A stretch of 64,000 nt of DNA from Metellina segmentata (Eukaryota; Arthropoda; Arachnida; Araneae; Tetragnathidae), in NCBI GenBank assembly GCA_947359465.1, contig OX375872.1:79715641-79779640 (forward strand), read 5' to 3'. The notes below the pieces were generated by a model, which did not search any database, had not been told where the DNA came from, and saw only the letters and a list, made by a program, of their open reading frames with translations. Made by a program: the position numbers and the translations under genes. This document shows positions 13,301 through 25,300 of the stretch, piece by piece (the stretch's first letter is position 1; every line of letters begins with the position of its first letter).

Positions 13301-16300
13301 ATGAGATAGACTTTAGTAAACAATGCAAAAATTAAATTTTATTTACCGGGTTCCAAAGAATAACAATTCGGTCTCCTCCCCTACAGAAAACATTTTGTGT
13401 ATTAATACAGCAGCATCCAATATGAGACTTATGTAAATTAGAGTAATATAATAATAGTAATTTAAAACTCATAAATGTAATATATTCTAAATTAGCTTAC
13501 GCTGAGGCCAAAACTGTTCCATCTGATGAAAAACGACATGCCATAACATTTCCTGAGTGACCAACTAATGTTTTGATAGTCGATATGCTTTTCGTTGAGC
13601 TTGTTTCCACAGACCAAATTTTTACAAGATCATCATTGCCACAAGTTGCAATCATATAATTACCACATAGAAAACCATATTCTGCTAAAAACAAGAATTA
13701 TATATTTATATTTTATATACTGGTATATACATTGGCAATAAAGAGTAAGATCTTGATATCAATCACTTTTGAAATAATTTTTTAATTTTTCTAATGGCAT
13801 CATCTTTTAATTAAATAAGTGGGAAAGTATCTTAAAATTACAGTAGGTCTGGATTACAAATTTCTATTGAACCGAAACATGGGACAATTTTAGCATTCCT
13901 GTAAAAATTTTTTTGGGGGCAGATACAAGATAACAATTTTTCATTGACAAGATATCAAATTAAAATATAAAAGAGAGAAACAAAAGGAAAGTTATTCCAG
14001 AATAAAAGTATCCATAAAGAGTATGAAATTAAAAACTTTATAGGGTCATTCCATGCAAAATGAGCTGAAGCTATCGCCACTTTTGATAAAAATTAGGTTT
14101 TAAATAGGTCACATATACAAATGAGTAATTAGTTCTTCATCGACATTAAAAGTTTAAGGTCACCTAAATGTAGATTTTTTTAGCACTAAAATTAGATTGT
14201 TTGAGATCTCAGATTTCCATAAGACAATGACACAAATTTAAAATTTTATTCATGACATCAGTTAGTCTTCAGAAAAAATCTTAGAAAAAGTTGGAATCTA
14301 ACCTTAATAGTGATGGTTGCTGAATCTGAGATTAATAAAAATAGACATAGTTTGCCAATTTGCCACAAATTTCAAATTACTATGGTATCTCAAGATATGG
14401 AAAGACAATATAAAAAATTAGTTTTACGGCAGTGTTTTATAAGAAATAAGAGATATACAATCGGTAGATTACATATTCTACTAGGCCCGTTTGATCCACA
14501 AATCAACACCACGGGCAACGCCGTGATGTAAGGTGTTAAGCTGGTGTAAAATTTTCCGCAGATTTCAAAACTGTGGAAGGTATATTCAATTAAAAAATTA
14601 TTTATTTAAAGAAAATCATATTTTTAGGTATCATTCTAAACTGAAATTTTTCGCAGATTTCAAATCCATTGAAATTTTTACTCTATCTTTAACCCTCTAA
14701 GACAGGGGTCGGCAACCTGCGGCTCTTTTGATGCAAAGTTGCGGCTCTCCAGTTCCATACAAAAAAATTAATAATTTATCATCAAAACCTTTAACCCTCT
14801 ACATACGGAAGGTCGAAATATCGTATTCGCACTTGGTTACGGGAAGACGGCCGAACCGGCCGACGTAGTGCCTTCCCCCAGGAGGCGTGGAGAGCGAGCC
14901 AATTCTTATCACTTAGTGTTGGGGATCTCTATTGTTGGGTCGGGGTATGCCTGTAAGGCGCAATTATTTCCCGGAGTCACTGAAAAGGCGGCAACAACTA
15001 AGACATGGTCACTTGAACTCAAAGGCTTCTGGAGTTGTCCTCGGTGTCGTTTATACCGTGGGAAATCTTTATAAGAGTTGCAGAAAGTGATAATTTTTCT
15101 TTGGTTATTCCTCTCTTGTACCTTCAAGCACTGATCCTTTGTATGAAAAAGCGACTCAAAAATAAAGATTGCTTATCAATAGCTGCATTCAGCACTTGAC
15201 TACTCCCTGACTTCAGGTGGTGCTGCTTCAATACAGATATCGAGAGAAAATATTTGAATAACAAGAGGGAGAGTATTTTTGAGCCCATTCACCTCTCCAC
15301 ATAGACATAAAAGAAGAAAATTAGATGGTAGGAAAAGATCTTGTGTCAAATGCCGTGAATGAATCGGATAGTAGAGTTCGTGGTAGTGTGGAATGTGCAA
15401 TATGCTTTTGCAAGACCTGCTTCCAAGAATCATAAATATATCCCACCCTCCTTCTCTGTCCAATGCAGAATTGAATTAAAGGAAATAAAAAATGCCTCTT
15501 GGGGAAACCGCCTAGCGAATTGCAAAAGGTGAAATTCATCAATAAACCATCCCCTTGGTTGATGAGTAAATTGGTTTGATACACTTTTTTCCAATATAAA
15601 TTTAGCATAATGATTAAACAAAATTTGTCAAACAAAATCATAGATGATGAAATAAATTTTTAAATGTAATATTAATTGTTTTATCTTTGAAATGTGTACA
15701 TTGATACAACGCTATATTATTGGTACATCATAATACTAGTACAAGTTCAAAATACACGCAAGTATTTCTAGACATGCATTTTTCGTAATCCATTCATCAT
15801 TAATCAAATATCCTCAAATAAAATAGCGCTGAGCGAATATTATTTTATAATGTGCATTATTAAGATGATAATCCATTGAAATTAAGGTGTTAGCCTCTAG
15901 ATCGGAAGGTTCCTGGTCCGAATCCCGATCGGGCATGGATGTTTGTAAGGGTATAGTGGAGAGGCGGCTAGTGCACCTAAAATCTGTCATGACCAAAAGT
16001 CCTGACGTTGGGTTGGTGTGGAAGTTTGGAGAGTGGGGTGCCAGTTCAGGTGTTGCCTCGTCATCTGACCGTGGTTCATAATTACGTGGTGTTGACCTCG
16101 GCTCTTTCCCCTAGGTGATTGATCTTGGACGATCGTCAATAACACGTTGTGTTGCTCTAGTACGACGTTAATTAAAAATTACCAATTACCATTGAAATTA
16201 TTGACTAAATATTCTGGCTGTATAGAATTTATCTAATTCTATGAAAAACTCAAGCTTTATATCAGGTTGCATAAATCATGCTACCTCTGTGACCCTTACC

Positions 16301-19300
16301 TCTTCCATCAACTCTCTGAGCTACGGCAAGGCGCAAATATTCTATTTTCCCAAGTTGTTAACGGAAATAAAATTCTAATTACTTCATTCTTAAGAACAAA
16401 GAATATTATGATGCATTGGAAATTCCGCCATTTTATCAGTAATTTTTTTTTTTTTAATGATCACAAAAATTATGAAAATGATAGGAAATGAAAAATCTTT
16501 TTGAGATTTGTTCGTACCAAATGAGAAAATTATTTGAAAAATAGAATTTAATTGAAAATACCGCACTAATTTTATGGAGTTTTTCTAGTTGAAAACTTAT
16601 GCGTAAAATACTTATGGATTTTAAGAGTACAAACATAATTTTAACAAACTTAGAAGGCTTCCAATTTTATTTGCACTTTAAAAAAAATAATAAAAGCACA
16701 TGCAAATTTTTTAGATTTACAACTCTTAAGAGCGGGTAAAGTTAACGATAATTATTTTAATTACATTTCTATATGTTTACGACCTTTAAAAAATTCCACT
16801 TGTTCATTGTAAATTATATATTTCAAATTATGTTCATTATTTGAGATACTTGCAATGTTAACTATTTTTGGTTATTGACAATTTTTCTGGAGGTTGTGTT
16901 GATGCCATACATAAAATAAGTTTTTTTTTTATGATTTTCGTTTATTTACTTAACGTTTACGGTGCAGTACTACACGACATTCACTATTTCATTGTTGGGC
17001 AAAAACCATTTCTTTCTAAACTTGTAAGAATACCATGATTTAAAAAAAGTTTGCATGAACATATTTTGATAGTTAATAAGACAAATTACAGAGTATATTT
17101 CTTTCGTAGATTCTTTAATATTCTTTCTTAAATGCGCGCGGGAAGTTGCCTTTCACGAATCGTAATAGCTCGAGGTAAAGCGGTCCCCCGTTATCCCCCT
17201 GTCATCGGTGAAGAGGTTATTTACGAGGAGGTCTCTTTGTTGCTTAGAAAAAGGGGGAAGGAAACTGTAATGGATTTCGGCCGTCTGCTACGTAACGAAA
17301 GGACATGGAAATCTCGGCCGTTTGGGCCGGCTGCCGTAACCAGAGGGTTAAAAAGTAAGAAAATATATTTTTAAGTACCTAGTTTCTCAATAGCTTCTAT
17401 TTTAATAATAGTTAATTACAAATCTCTGCGCTTAACATGACCGTAATGAGATAAATTTGAACTATTGTTTTGTTCTTAGATATGAGACTCCGTGACCATG
17501 TTCATCTTTCAGCCAATTGCATTCCATTTCCGTCTCACCCAAACAGCCACTGTCTAGAGTCTAGACAACACGTCTAGATGATGAGATCTCAGATGGTGAG
17601 TACGTCAAATATTGTTTTATACGTGCATCTGAAGAACTGTTTCGTGATTTTAAAAACAAAACAGAAATCATGAATAAAATCAAAGATTTGCCATTATCTG
17701 CTAAAACAGTACAAGATAGAACAGCTAAAATGTCTTCAAATGTAACACATATGCAAGTGGAAGACATTCAACTGGCTTCTGCCTTATCACTTGCTATAGA
17801 TGAGTCTTGCGACATAAAAGTCACGGCACAAGTTGCCCTTTTCGTCAGGTATATGTCGTCCCAAGGTCCAAAAGAAGAACTGCTAGGATTGCTACCGCTC
17901 TCAGGGAACTCGTGGAGAAGATATAGCAAATGCTGTGCAAAAATGCTTGGAAGACAATGGAATCGATATAAATAAAATCGTTTCTATAGCAACTGATGGA
18001 GCCAGAAGTATGACAGGGATACCCCCCCCCCAATGGAGGGGAAAAAAATAAACCACGAAATTCTAACGTTTCACTACATAATTCATCAAGAAGCCCTTTG
18101 TGTCCAAACATTTCCGGCCAAAATAGTTGAGGTCATGAACTTGGTAATTAAGATTATTAACAGCATCGCCAGTTTAAAGATTTCCTTGAAGAAATAGATA
18201 GCCAGTTTTCTGACCTACTTCTGTACAATAAAGTGCGATGGCTTTCCAGAGGTAACGTATTACAATGTTTTGCTTTGTGCTTGAGTGAAATAAAAACATT
18301 CTTCAATGAAAAAAGCATTGATCATACCGAACTGGAAAAAACAAATGGCTGCAAGAATTCAACTTCATGGTAGATACCACAATGAAACTAAGTGAACTAA
18401 ATCTAAAACTGCAAGGAAAGAGCAACCCAGCCTACGCCTTGCTTGAAGAAGTAGTTTGTTTTGAAAAAAAATTACTTCTTTTTGTTGAAGACATGTAGAA
18501 CGGTAAATTACTACATTTTAAAAATCTGAAGCAATATCGCTATGAGATCAATGCAACTATTGACATGAATTACTTCAGCATAGCTTTAAAAAACATGAAG
18601 GATGGATTCGCCGAGAGATTCGAACAATTCAAAACAAACAAAGGTACTCTCGCGTTCATAGTAAATCCTCTCAACACAAATACAAATGAGATCAACATTG
18701 AGCCATTTGAAATTGATGCTGGATCGCTTCAAATGCAATTGCTAGATTTGAAAACCAAAGACTTGTGGAGTGGCAAGTTCACAGAACTCAAGAGCAAGTT
18801 GGAAGAGTTGGAGGTCCAGAAATGCATGCACATCGCGCAGCACAAGTGGACAGCTGTAAAAGAAATTCCGCGAGTTGAGGCCCTCATATTCGGCGCATGG
18901 AATTCGTGTCTTCCAGAATGCTACAGTGAGGTGAAGAAGTTGGCATATGGAGTGATGACGATCTTCGGATCGACATATTCGTGCGAGCAAGCGTTCTCTT
19001 GCATGAATGTAATAAAAAGTAAAGTTAGAAGTCAACTAACAAATAAAAATCTAGAGTCGTGCTTGAAACTTAAAACAACAAGTTATAAGCCAGATTTAAT
19101 CAAACTTTCAAAAGGCATGCAAAGCCAATGCTCCCATTGATATAACTATCTATATTTGTGTTTTTAAATGAATAAATATTATTCCGTATTTAAAGCCGTT
19201 TATTTTAGATAAAAAATCAAATATATATAAGCAAATACTATAATATTGAAACGAAAAGTTTTAGTGGCTCTTTAAAAACTGGGAAATTTTGTAAATTGTA

Positions 19301-22300
19301 ACTTTTGGCTCTTCTGTTTCAATAGGTTGCCGACCCCTGCTCTAGGAGATAGAAAAAAGAACTTTGACTTCGGTTAAAAGATTTATTGTCAGACTGGGAA
19401 ATCAATCGCGCAAAATCAAAGCGGAAACCGAAAAAATAATTTTCTCCACGTTTTGTGGATGAAAAAAACTTGGCATGACTCCAAACCCTGACTGCAGGGT
19501 CGCGTGAGCAGAAAAACTTCTCCGCGCTTGAAAACTGATGGAGAATAAAACTATGAAATTCATTTTAAAATCTTCTAGATTGAGTTTTAAAATTCGCCCC
19601 AAAAATTGCAAATAATTCGGGCTACCTGTGTGCCAAATCTCATTGCTGTAAGTGTCATAGAATCGTCAGGATTTTGCGGCCTCAAACAAACAAACACTTT
19701 CTTTTATAATAGTAGAGATTTCTCAATCACGAAAAACATTTAAAAGTAAAATAATGGAAAAGGGTGATTTAAAATTTTTTTTTTTTTAAAGTATATACGT
19801 AGGTTTTGTTCAATAAGTAATGAGACTAATTTTACTGTCGCAAAAACACTCATGACAATATTAATTTCTGTTGATTGGTAATTTTTAGTTAACGTCGCAC
19901 TAGAGCAACACAACGGGCTATTGACGACGGTCCGGGATCAGTCCCTTAACCCTCTGCATACGAAGCCTCGAAATATCAATTCAACCTTTCGTTACGAGAG
20001 GCGCCAAAAGCGCCCGGACAAGCAGAATACGGAGAGCGCCCGAGATTAGTGCTTTCTCCTAGGAGGCGTATCACCTTGTCACTGTACTTGATCATCTCCT
20101 TTGTATGGGCCATAGGGGGTCCAAAACTACTCAAGAAGTTGTCCTTTATCTTTCCGAAGCATGATGTTCCGCGACACAGAACCAGTTTATACGGATTCAC
20201 GTGGGAATTTTTATGTGCACCATTGTATATGCAATTGTGTTCTTGACTTTTTCTCATGCTTTGTCCCATTTGAAACGTTTAGCTGCTGGCTGCTACCAAC
20301 AGTCTGGACTGGGTTTTCACTCTGATCAGACGAGCTTTATCTTCACTCCCTGCTTTCAGGTTTTGCTTTGAATTCTGTTCTCGTTTAAAAAAGTCTTTTT
20401 CAAGACTCTTCCTATTTCGGAAAATATTATTAGCCTTAAATATTTTCAATTAATGGGCTTGACATAAATCCGGATTTGATTCGTTAGTATTATGTCTCGC
20501 AAAACCAAATCGCTGACCCAAGCGGAAATTGAAGCAATTTTGTTTCAAGATACTGATGAATCAGATTTTTTTGAATCGGATGATGATGATTCTAAAAGTA
20601 CTGAGAAAGTAAACTGTGTTTTAAATAGCAGTTTATATCAAGAAGATGATAAGAGGGAATGTGAAATTAATGTTGGTGAAAGCATTGATGAATCAATGCT
20701 TAATTTTAATGTTGACTGGTCAGAGGACGTTCGAAGTGAATGCATAGAGGAAACGAAATTTGTACATCACACAGGACCTGTGCATAATTTGCCAACGGAT
20801 TCATCAGCATTGGATTTTTTAAAGTTGCTAATTTCGGATGAATTACTTGAAGTTATTCAAGCAAACACAAATAAATATGCAATTTTCTGTGCAAAGAAAA
20901 GAGGTGAGGACAAACATTGGCAACCTATCGAAAAGATTGATGAAATGTGGAGATTTTTCGGAATTTTTCTTGTTATGAGTGTAGCACATTTACCTAGGCT
21001 TTCTGACTATTGGTCGCAGAATCCAATATTAGGTAACATGATGATAAAAAAACTGATGACCAGAGATAGATTTTTTAAAATTTTGCATTATTTTCATATC
21101 TCAGATAGAGAGAAGGAAGTTGGAAGAGAGAATGCCGAGTTTTCTTACGTACAGAAAGTTGAACCTCTGTATTCTACATTGAAAAGCAAATCTTCTCAGC
21201 ATCTCAATGCTCCTAGAGAAGTTTGCGTTGACGAAGCCTTAATTAAATTTAAGGGTCGAGTGGGCATAGTTCAATATATGCCTTTAAAACCGGCCAAGTG
21301 AGGTCTGAAAATGTGGCTCCTTTGTTCATCAAAATCCGGCTATGTTTTAAATTTTGAACTGTATGCTGGAAAGATGGGTAACATTCCAAAGTCCTCGAAA
21401 GGACTTGGATACGATGTGGTCACTCATTTGATTAGTACTCTGAAGAATAAAGGCCACGATATATATTTTGACCGGTTTTTTTGCAGTGTTCCTTTGATTA
21501 TAGATTTAGTAAAAATGGGACATTATGCTTGCGGGACGCTGAACGTAAACAGAAAGTATTTGCCCAGTAACATCAAGGCCTTAAAACTTTCTGAGGAAAA
21601 AAATATAAAGGTTTTCCAAAGTAAAACTAATTTGAACTTACTTTGCACGGCGTGGATGGACAAAAAAAGTTTTTTTATGCTCTCCACAAACTCAAAAAAC
21701 GAAACAGGTATTGTGCAAAGAAGGCAAAATTCTGTTAAAAAAGATAAAGTTTGCCCTGTCGTTTTTATCAAGTACAACAAGCATATGGGTGGAGTGGATT
21801 TAGCTGATCAAAAAAGGAAATATTACACTACATCGAGAAAATCCTCAAAATGGTGGAAGTATTTATTTCACTTCCTTCTAGATACAGCTGTTAATAATGC
21901 GTATATTTTGCAAAATCTTTCAAGCATGACGGTCCCTAAAAAGTGCAAATCTCTTTACGATTTTAAATTAGAGTTAATATCCGATATCGACAAAAAATAT
22001 TCGAGTAAAAAAAGAAAAAACACATTTATTTCTTCTACCCCACACATACATAAGAGGAGAAAAATAGATGGTCGTAAAAGAAAGTGTGTTCTATGCCGTT
22101 GAAAAAGATATAAAAACGTCTTCTAACAGATATGTAGAGAGCACATGGGAGTGTGAAATTTGCCAGAAATGCTTCTGTAAAAGCTGTTTCGAAGAGAGTC
22201 TATAAAAAACGCACTAATCAACTCATAAAATTGCAAAAAAAAAACACCTTATTATCATATAAAACAAGTCAAAGGAAATATGCCTCCTGGGGAACCCGCC

Positions 22301-25300
22301 TTTGCGACTTATCAAAGGGGTAACGCTTCAATAAACTGTACCTCCTGGGTGATGTGGAAATCAGTTTAACACTTTCTGATCTATAACTTATATGTTTAAT
22401 CCTGGTTTCGAAATATTTTACAAATATTGTTTCCAAAACTTTGTAAGCAAAAAATAATTGGCCGAACTACGAGTTTCCTTGCGTAAAATATGTTAATCGA
22501 TATCGAATTTACGAAGTCAGATCAAAAAGTATTTTAGCCAAAGTATTAAAAAAATACCACGCTCAAACATGACAGTTTTTGTTAACTAGCACTATTTGTC
22601 AATTAGCCGACCAACTGGTATAGTGGTTAAGGTGTTAGCCTCAAGATCGGAAGGTTCCTGGTTCGAATACAGGTCCGGGCATGGATGTTTGTAATCGTAT
22701 AGTGTAGAGGCGGCTGGTGCACCTTAAATCTGTCGTGGCCGAAAGTCCTCACGTTGGGTTGGTGTGGAAGTTTGGAGAGTGGGGTGCCAGCTCAGGTGTT
22801 GCTTCGTCATCTGACCGTGGTTCAAAATTACGAGGTGTTGTCCTCGAATATTTCCCTTAAGGGACTGATCCCGGACCGTCGTCAATAGCCTGTTGTGTTG
22901 CTCTAGTACGACGTTAACTAAAATTACCCATTACCCATTTGTCAATTATACGATTATTCTTAAAAGACACGACAATCAGGATGGAGCAATATTATAATTG
23001 GCTGATGTTCTATGAAGATACGTGTCCTAGTAGAAGGGTTTGTTTACAAAATATGATATTCCAAAAAAAAATATTTTTCAAACATAAATTTGGGCAACGG
23101 GCTATTGACGACGGTCCGGGATCAATCCCTTCAGGGAAAAATTCGAGGACAACACCTCGCAATTTTTAACCACGGTCAGATGACGAAGCAACACCTGAGC
23201 TGGCACCCCACTCTCCAAACTTCCACACCAACCCAACGTGAGGATTTTCGGCCACGACAGATTTAAGGTGCACCAGCCGCCTCTACACCATACGATTACA
23301 AACATCCATGCCCGGACCTGTATTCGCTATACCAGCTGATCGGCGCATGCCACGTAAGATAATTATATATATAGAGAGAGAATTATGTCAACCAAGGAAA
23401 AATTCAGTTCATTAAAAATTGTCTCATCCAAAAACTTTTTTGGCTGAACTTAAGAGCAAATTTACTAATGACAATATAAAAAGCATTTCATAAAAAAAAA
23501 TAATAATTGTGACATTTCAAAACCAGTAATCCTTGTGATGATACTATTTCCCGTTCACAGAAATTAAATTTCACTAGTGGGGAAGCTGATCTTAATGTCA
23601 AATTTAAAATAACCACGTGCTTTTAGCGTAAGTATTTAAAAGTTATAGCCGAAGCAAATTTGCAAATTAAGAAATTCGTCAACGTTTATCCTTCGTTTTA
23701 AAACTAAAATTCACTATCTTCCATTTTCAATTTGGATGACACCAGTCTAAAAATTGGCACCATTGAGTATCGGTATCCCGCAGCTAGATGTGATCAACAG
23801 TGACCGCAAAACATGCCCTCTTCCTTGAAGGCCTGGAGAAGAAGGGGAAAGAAACGCTTAAGGGATTCAGGCGTCTTGTTGGGAATCCGACAACATTCTT
23901 TTTTCCTGTCCCCCGTAACGAAAGGAAATAGATTCTCGGGCGCTTTCGTATGCAGAGGGTTAAGAGAAAGATCCGAGGACAACACCTCATAATTTTGAAC
24001 CACGGTCAGATGACGAGGCAACGCTTGAGCTGGCACCCCACTTAATTTCTGTTGAATAAAGAAATGTTGCTGGTCTGTTCTAACAAAAAAAGTTGACAAA
24101 TGGTGTATACGAGCTGATGTGCCAGAGAGAGTGTCATGTGACTAAATGCAAGCTTGTTTTGCCATGCCTCTGAGCCTTTGAACAGTGTTATGCAATTAAA
24201 TTTTGAGTTTGCTTGCAAAAATTGGCATTGGACACTTTTAGCATGATATGCGAGGCATTCCACATTGAAGCAATGTCGAGGGCAAGTGTTTTTCGCTGGC
24301 TTAAAACTTTTAGGAAAGAAGGCAAAATGTGGAAAATCTTGAACAGGTGAGATCTTTAACGTCCATCACAGAGACAGTGATCAACACAGGAGTGACTACC
24401 ATCAGGCATGTGGTCCTGAAAAACACTTGCCCTTGACATTGCTTCATCATGGAAAACCTCGCTTATCATGCTAAAAGTATCCGATGCCGATTTTTGCAAA
24501 CGAAAACAAAATTTATTCGCAAAATGCTGTTCAAAGGCTTGGAAAAGCAGCGAAACAAGCTTGCCTTTAGTCACGTGACACTCTGGCACATCAGCTAGTA
24601 TACACCATCTATCGACTTTTTTCGTAAGAACAGACCAGCAACATTCCTTTATTCCACAGAAATTAATATTGCAATGAGTGGTTTTGTGATAGTAAAATTA
24701 GTCTTATTACTCATTGAACAGCCCTCGTATTTGAAGAAAAACTGAAAACAAACGTTTTTTAATACAGGGTGATTCATAAGTACGTATACAATTTCAACGC
24801 ACTATATATCAGTGAAAATGAAAGATATTTTATGTTACCTGTAACAGAAGTGTAGGTGAATGTTTGAAGTTTTTTAGAGACAGTCATAGATGTTCTATGT
24901 GTGCACCCTTTGTCACTCTACACACATCGAACCAGTAACCCATTTCTGCCCAGATGGGTGTTAGAGTATCTGAAGCAAGTGCAGTGGTAGTTTCAATCCC
25001 GCTAGATCAAAAGGAAGAGGAGGGTTAAATATGTTATCCTTTATGTAGCCCCAAAGAAAAAAGTCACATGGTGTTCAATCAGGGCATCTGGGTGGCCATT
25101 GGGTTAGTGGCATGCTGTAGTTGGCGCTTCATCCAATCCATTGGGGAAGATGTTAATAGAGGTAATTTCCCATGTCACCTGACCAGTGTGGTGATGCACC
25201 ATCCAATTGGAGACTAAAGTTCTTCGACTTTATTATCCAATTGGATGAATAAAGTTTTTGACGACATCTGTCAATACACTCAGTCATCCTGGCTTTGGAA

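Larger units (their letters stand above)
14795..17347 (+). mobile_element. Internally deleted piggyBac element
   Basis: TTAA flanks both ends (14791-14794, 17348-17351). The left end ccctctacatacggaaggtc and the right end gctgccgtaaccagaggg resemble those of the better-preserved element at 19950-23959. The 5' leader and the last part of the transposase remain, but the catalytic region is missing. A SINE is inserted at 15885-16188. Confidence 0.8.
14703..19339 (+). mobile_element. hAT transposon with 8-bp duplication
   Basis: The ends are inverted repeats: caggggtcggcaacctgcgg on the left and ggttgccgacccctg on the right. Flanks ctctaaga (14695-14702) and ctctagga (19340-19347) are an 8-bp target duplication with one mismatch, diagnostic of hAT. 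It carries a broken transposase (17593-19140) and has itself received a piggyBac element near its left end. Confidence 0.9.
14481..19718 (-). mobile_element. Helitron copy 2, split by a hAT
   Basis: On the minus strand the 5' end is tctctactattataaaagaa following an A (19718), and the 3' end has a hairpin (gcccgt...acgggc) followed by CTAG and a T (14484-14481). Helitron sequence occupies 14481-14694 and 19348-19718; a complete hAT with its target duplication separates them. It is related to the copies at 12201 and 44414. Confidence 0.65.
19950..23959 (+). mobile_element. piggyBac element, 4.0 kb, nearly intact
   Basis: TTAA duplications sit at 19946-19949 and 23960-23963. The left end ccctctgcatacgaagcctc and the right end cgctttcgtatgcagaggg are inverted repeats. 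The transposase lies at 20492-22205. Two SINEs in opposite orientation (22606-22936 and 23094-23344) lie between the transposase and the right end. Confidence 0.92.
19875..24041 (-). mobile_element. SINE split by a piggyBac insertion
   Basis: SINE sequence lies at 19875-19949 and 23960-24041. The two parts join at TTAA within the SINE's cccttaaggg-like motif. The 14-mer ttaatttctgttga flanks the whole unit at 19861-19874 and 24042-24055, so the SINE landed first in the mariner arm and the piggyBac later in the SINE. The tRNA-like head is absent. Confidence 0.88.
19796..24729. mobile_element. Mariner fold-back with long inverted arms
   Basis: The outer ends begin TACG and share ttcaata/gagtaat-type mariner termini: left tacgtaggttttgttcaata and, inverted, tacgagggctgttcaatgag. 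TA lies at both edges. Both arms, more than 300 bp each, carry the same mariner N-terminal coding region facing inward: left arm 19796-19860 and 24056 to about 24345, right arm about 24359-24729. The left arm was interrupted by a SINE, which was interrupted by a piggyBac. Confidence 0.75.
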
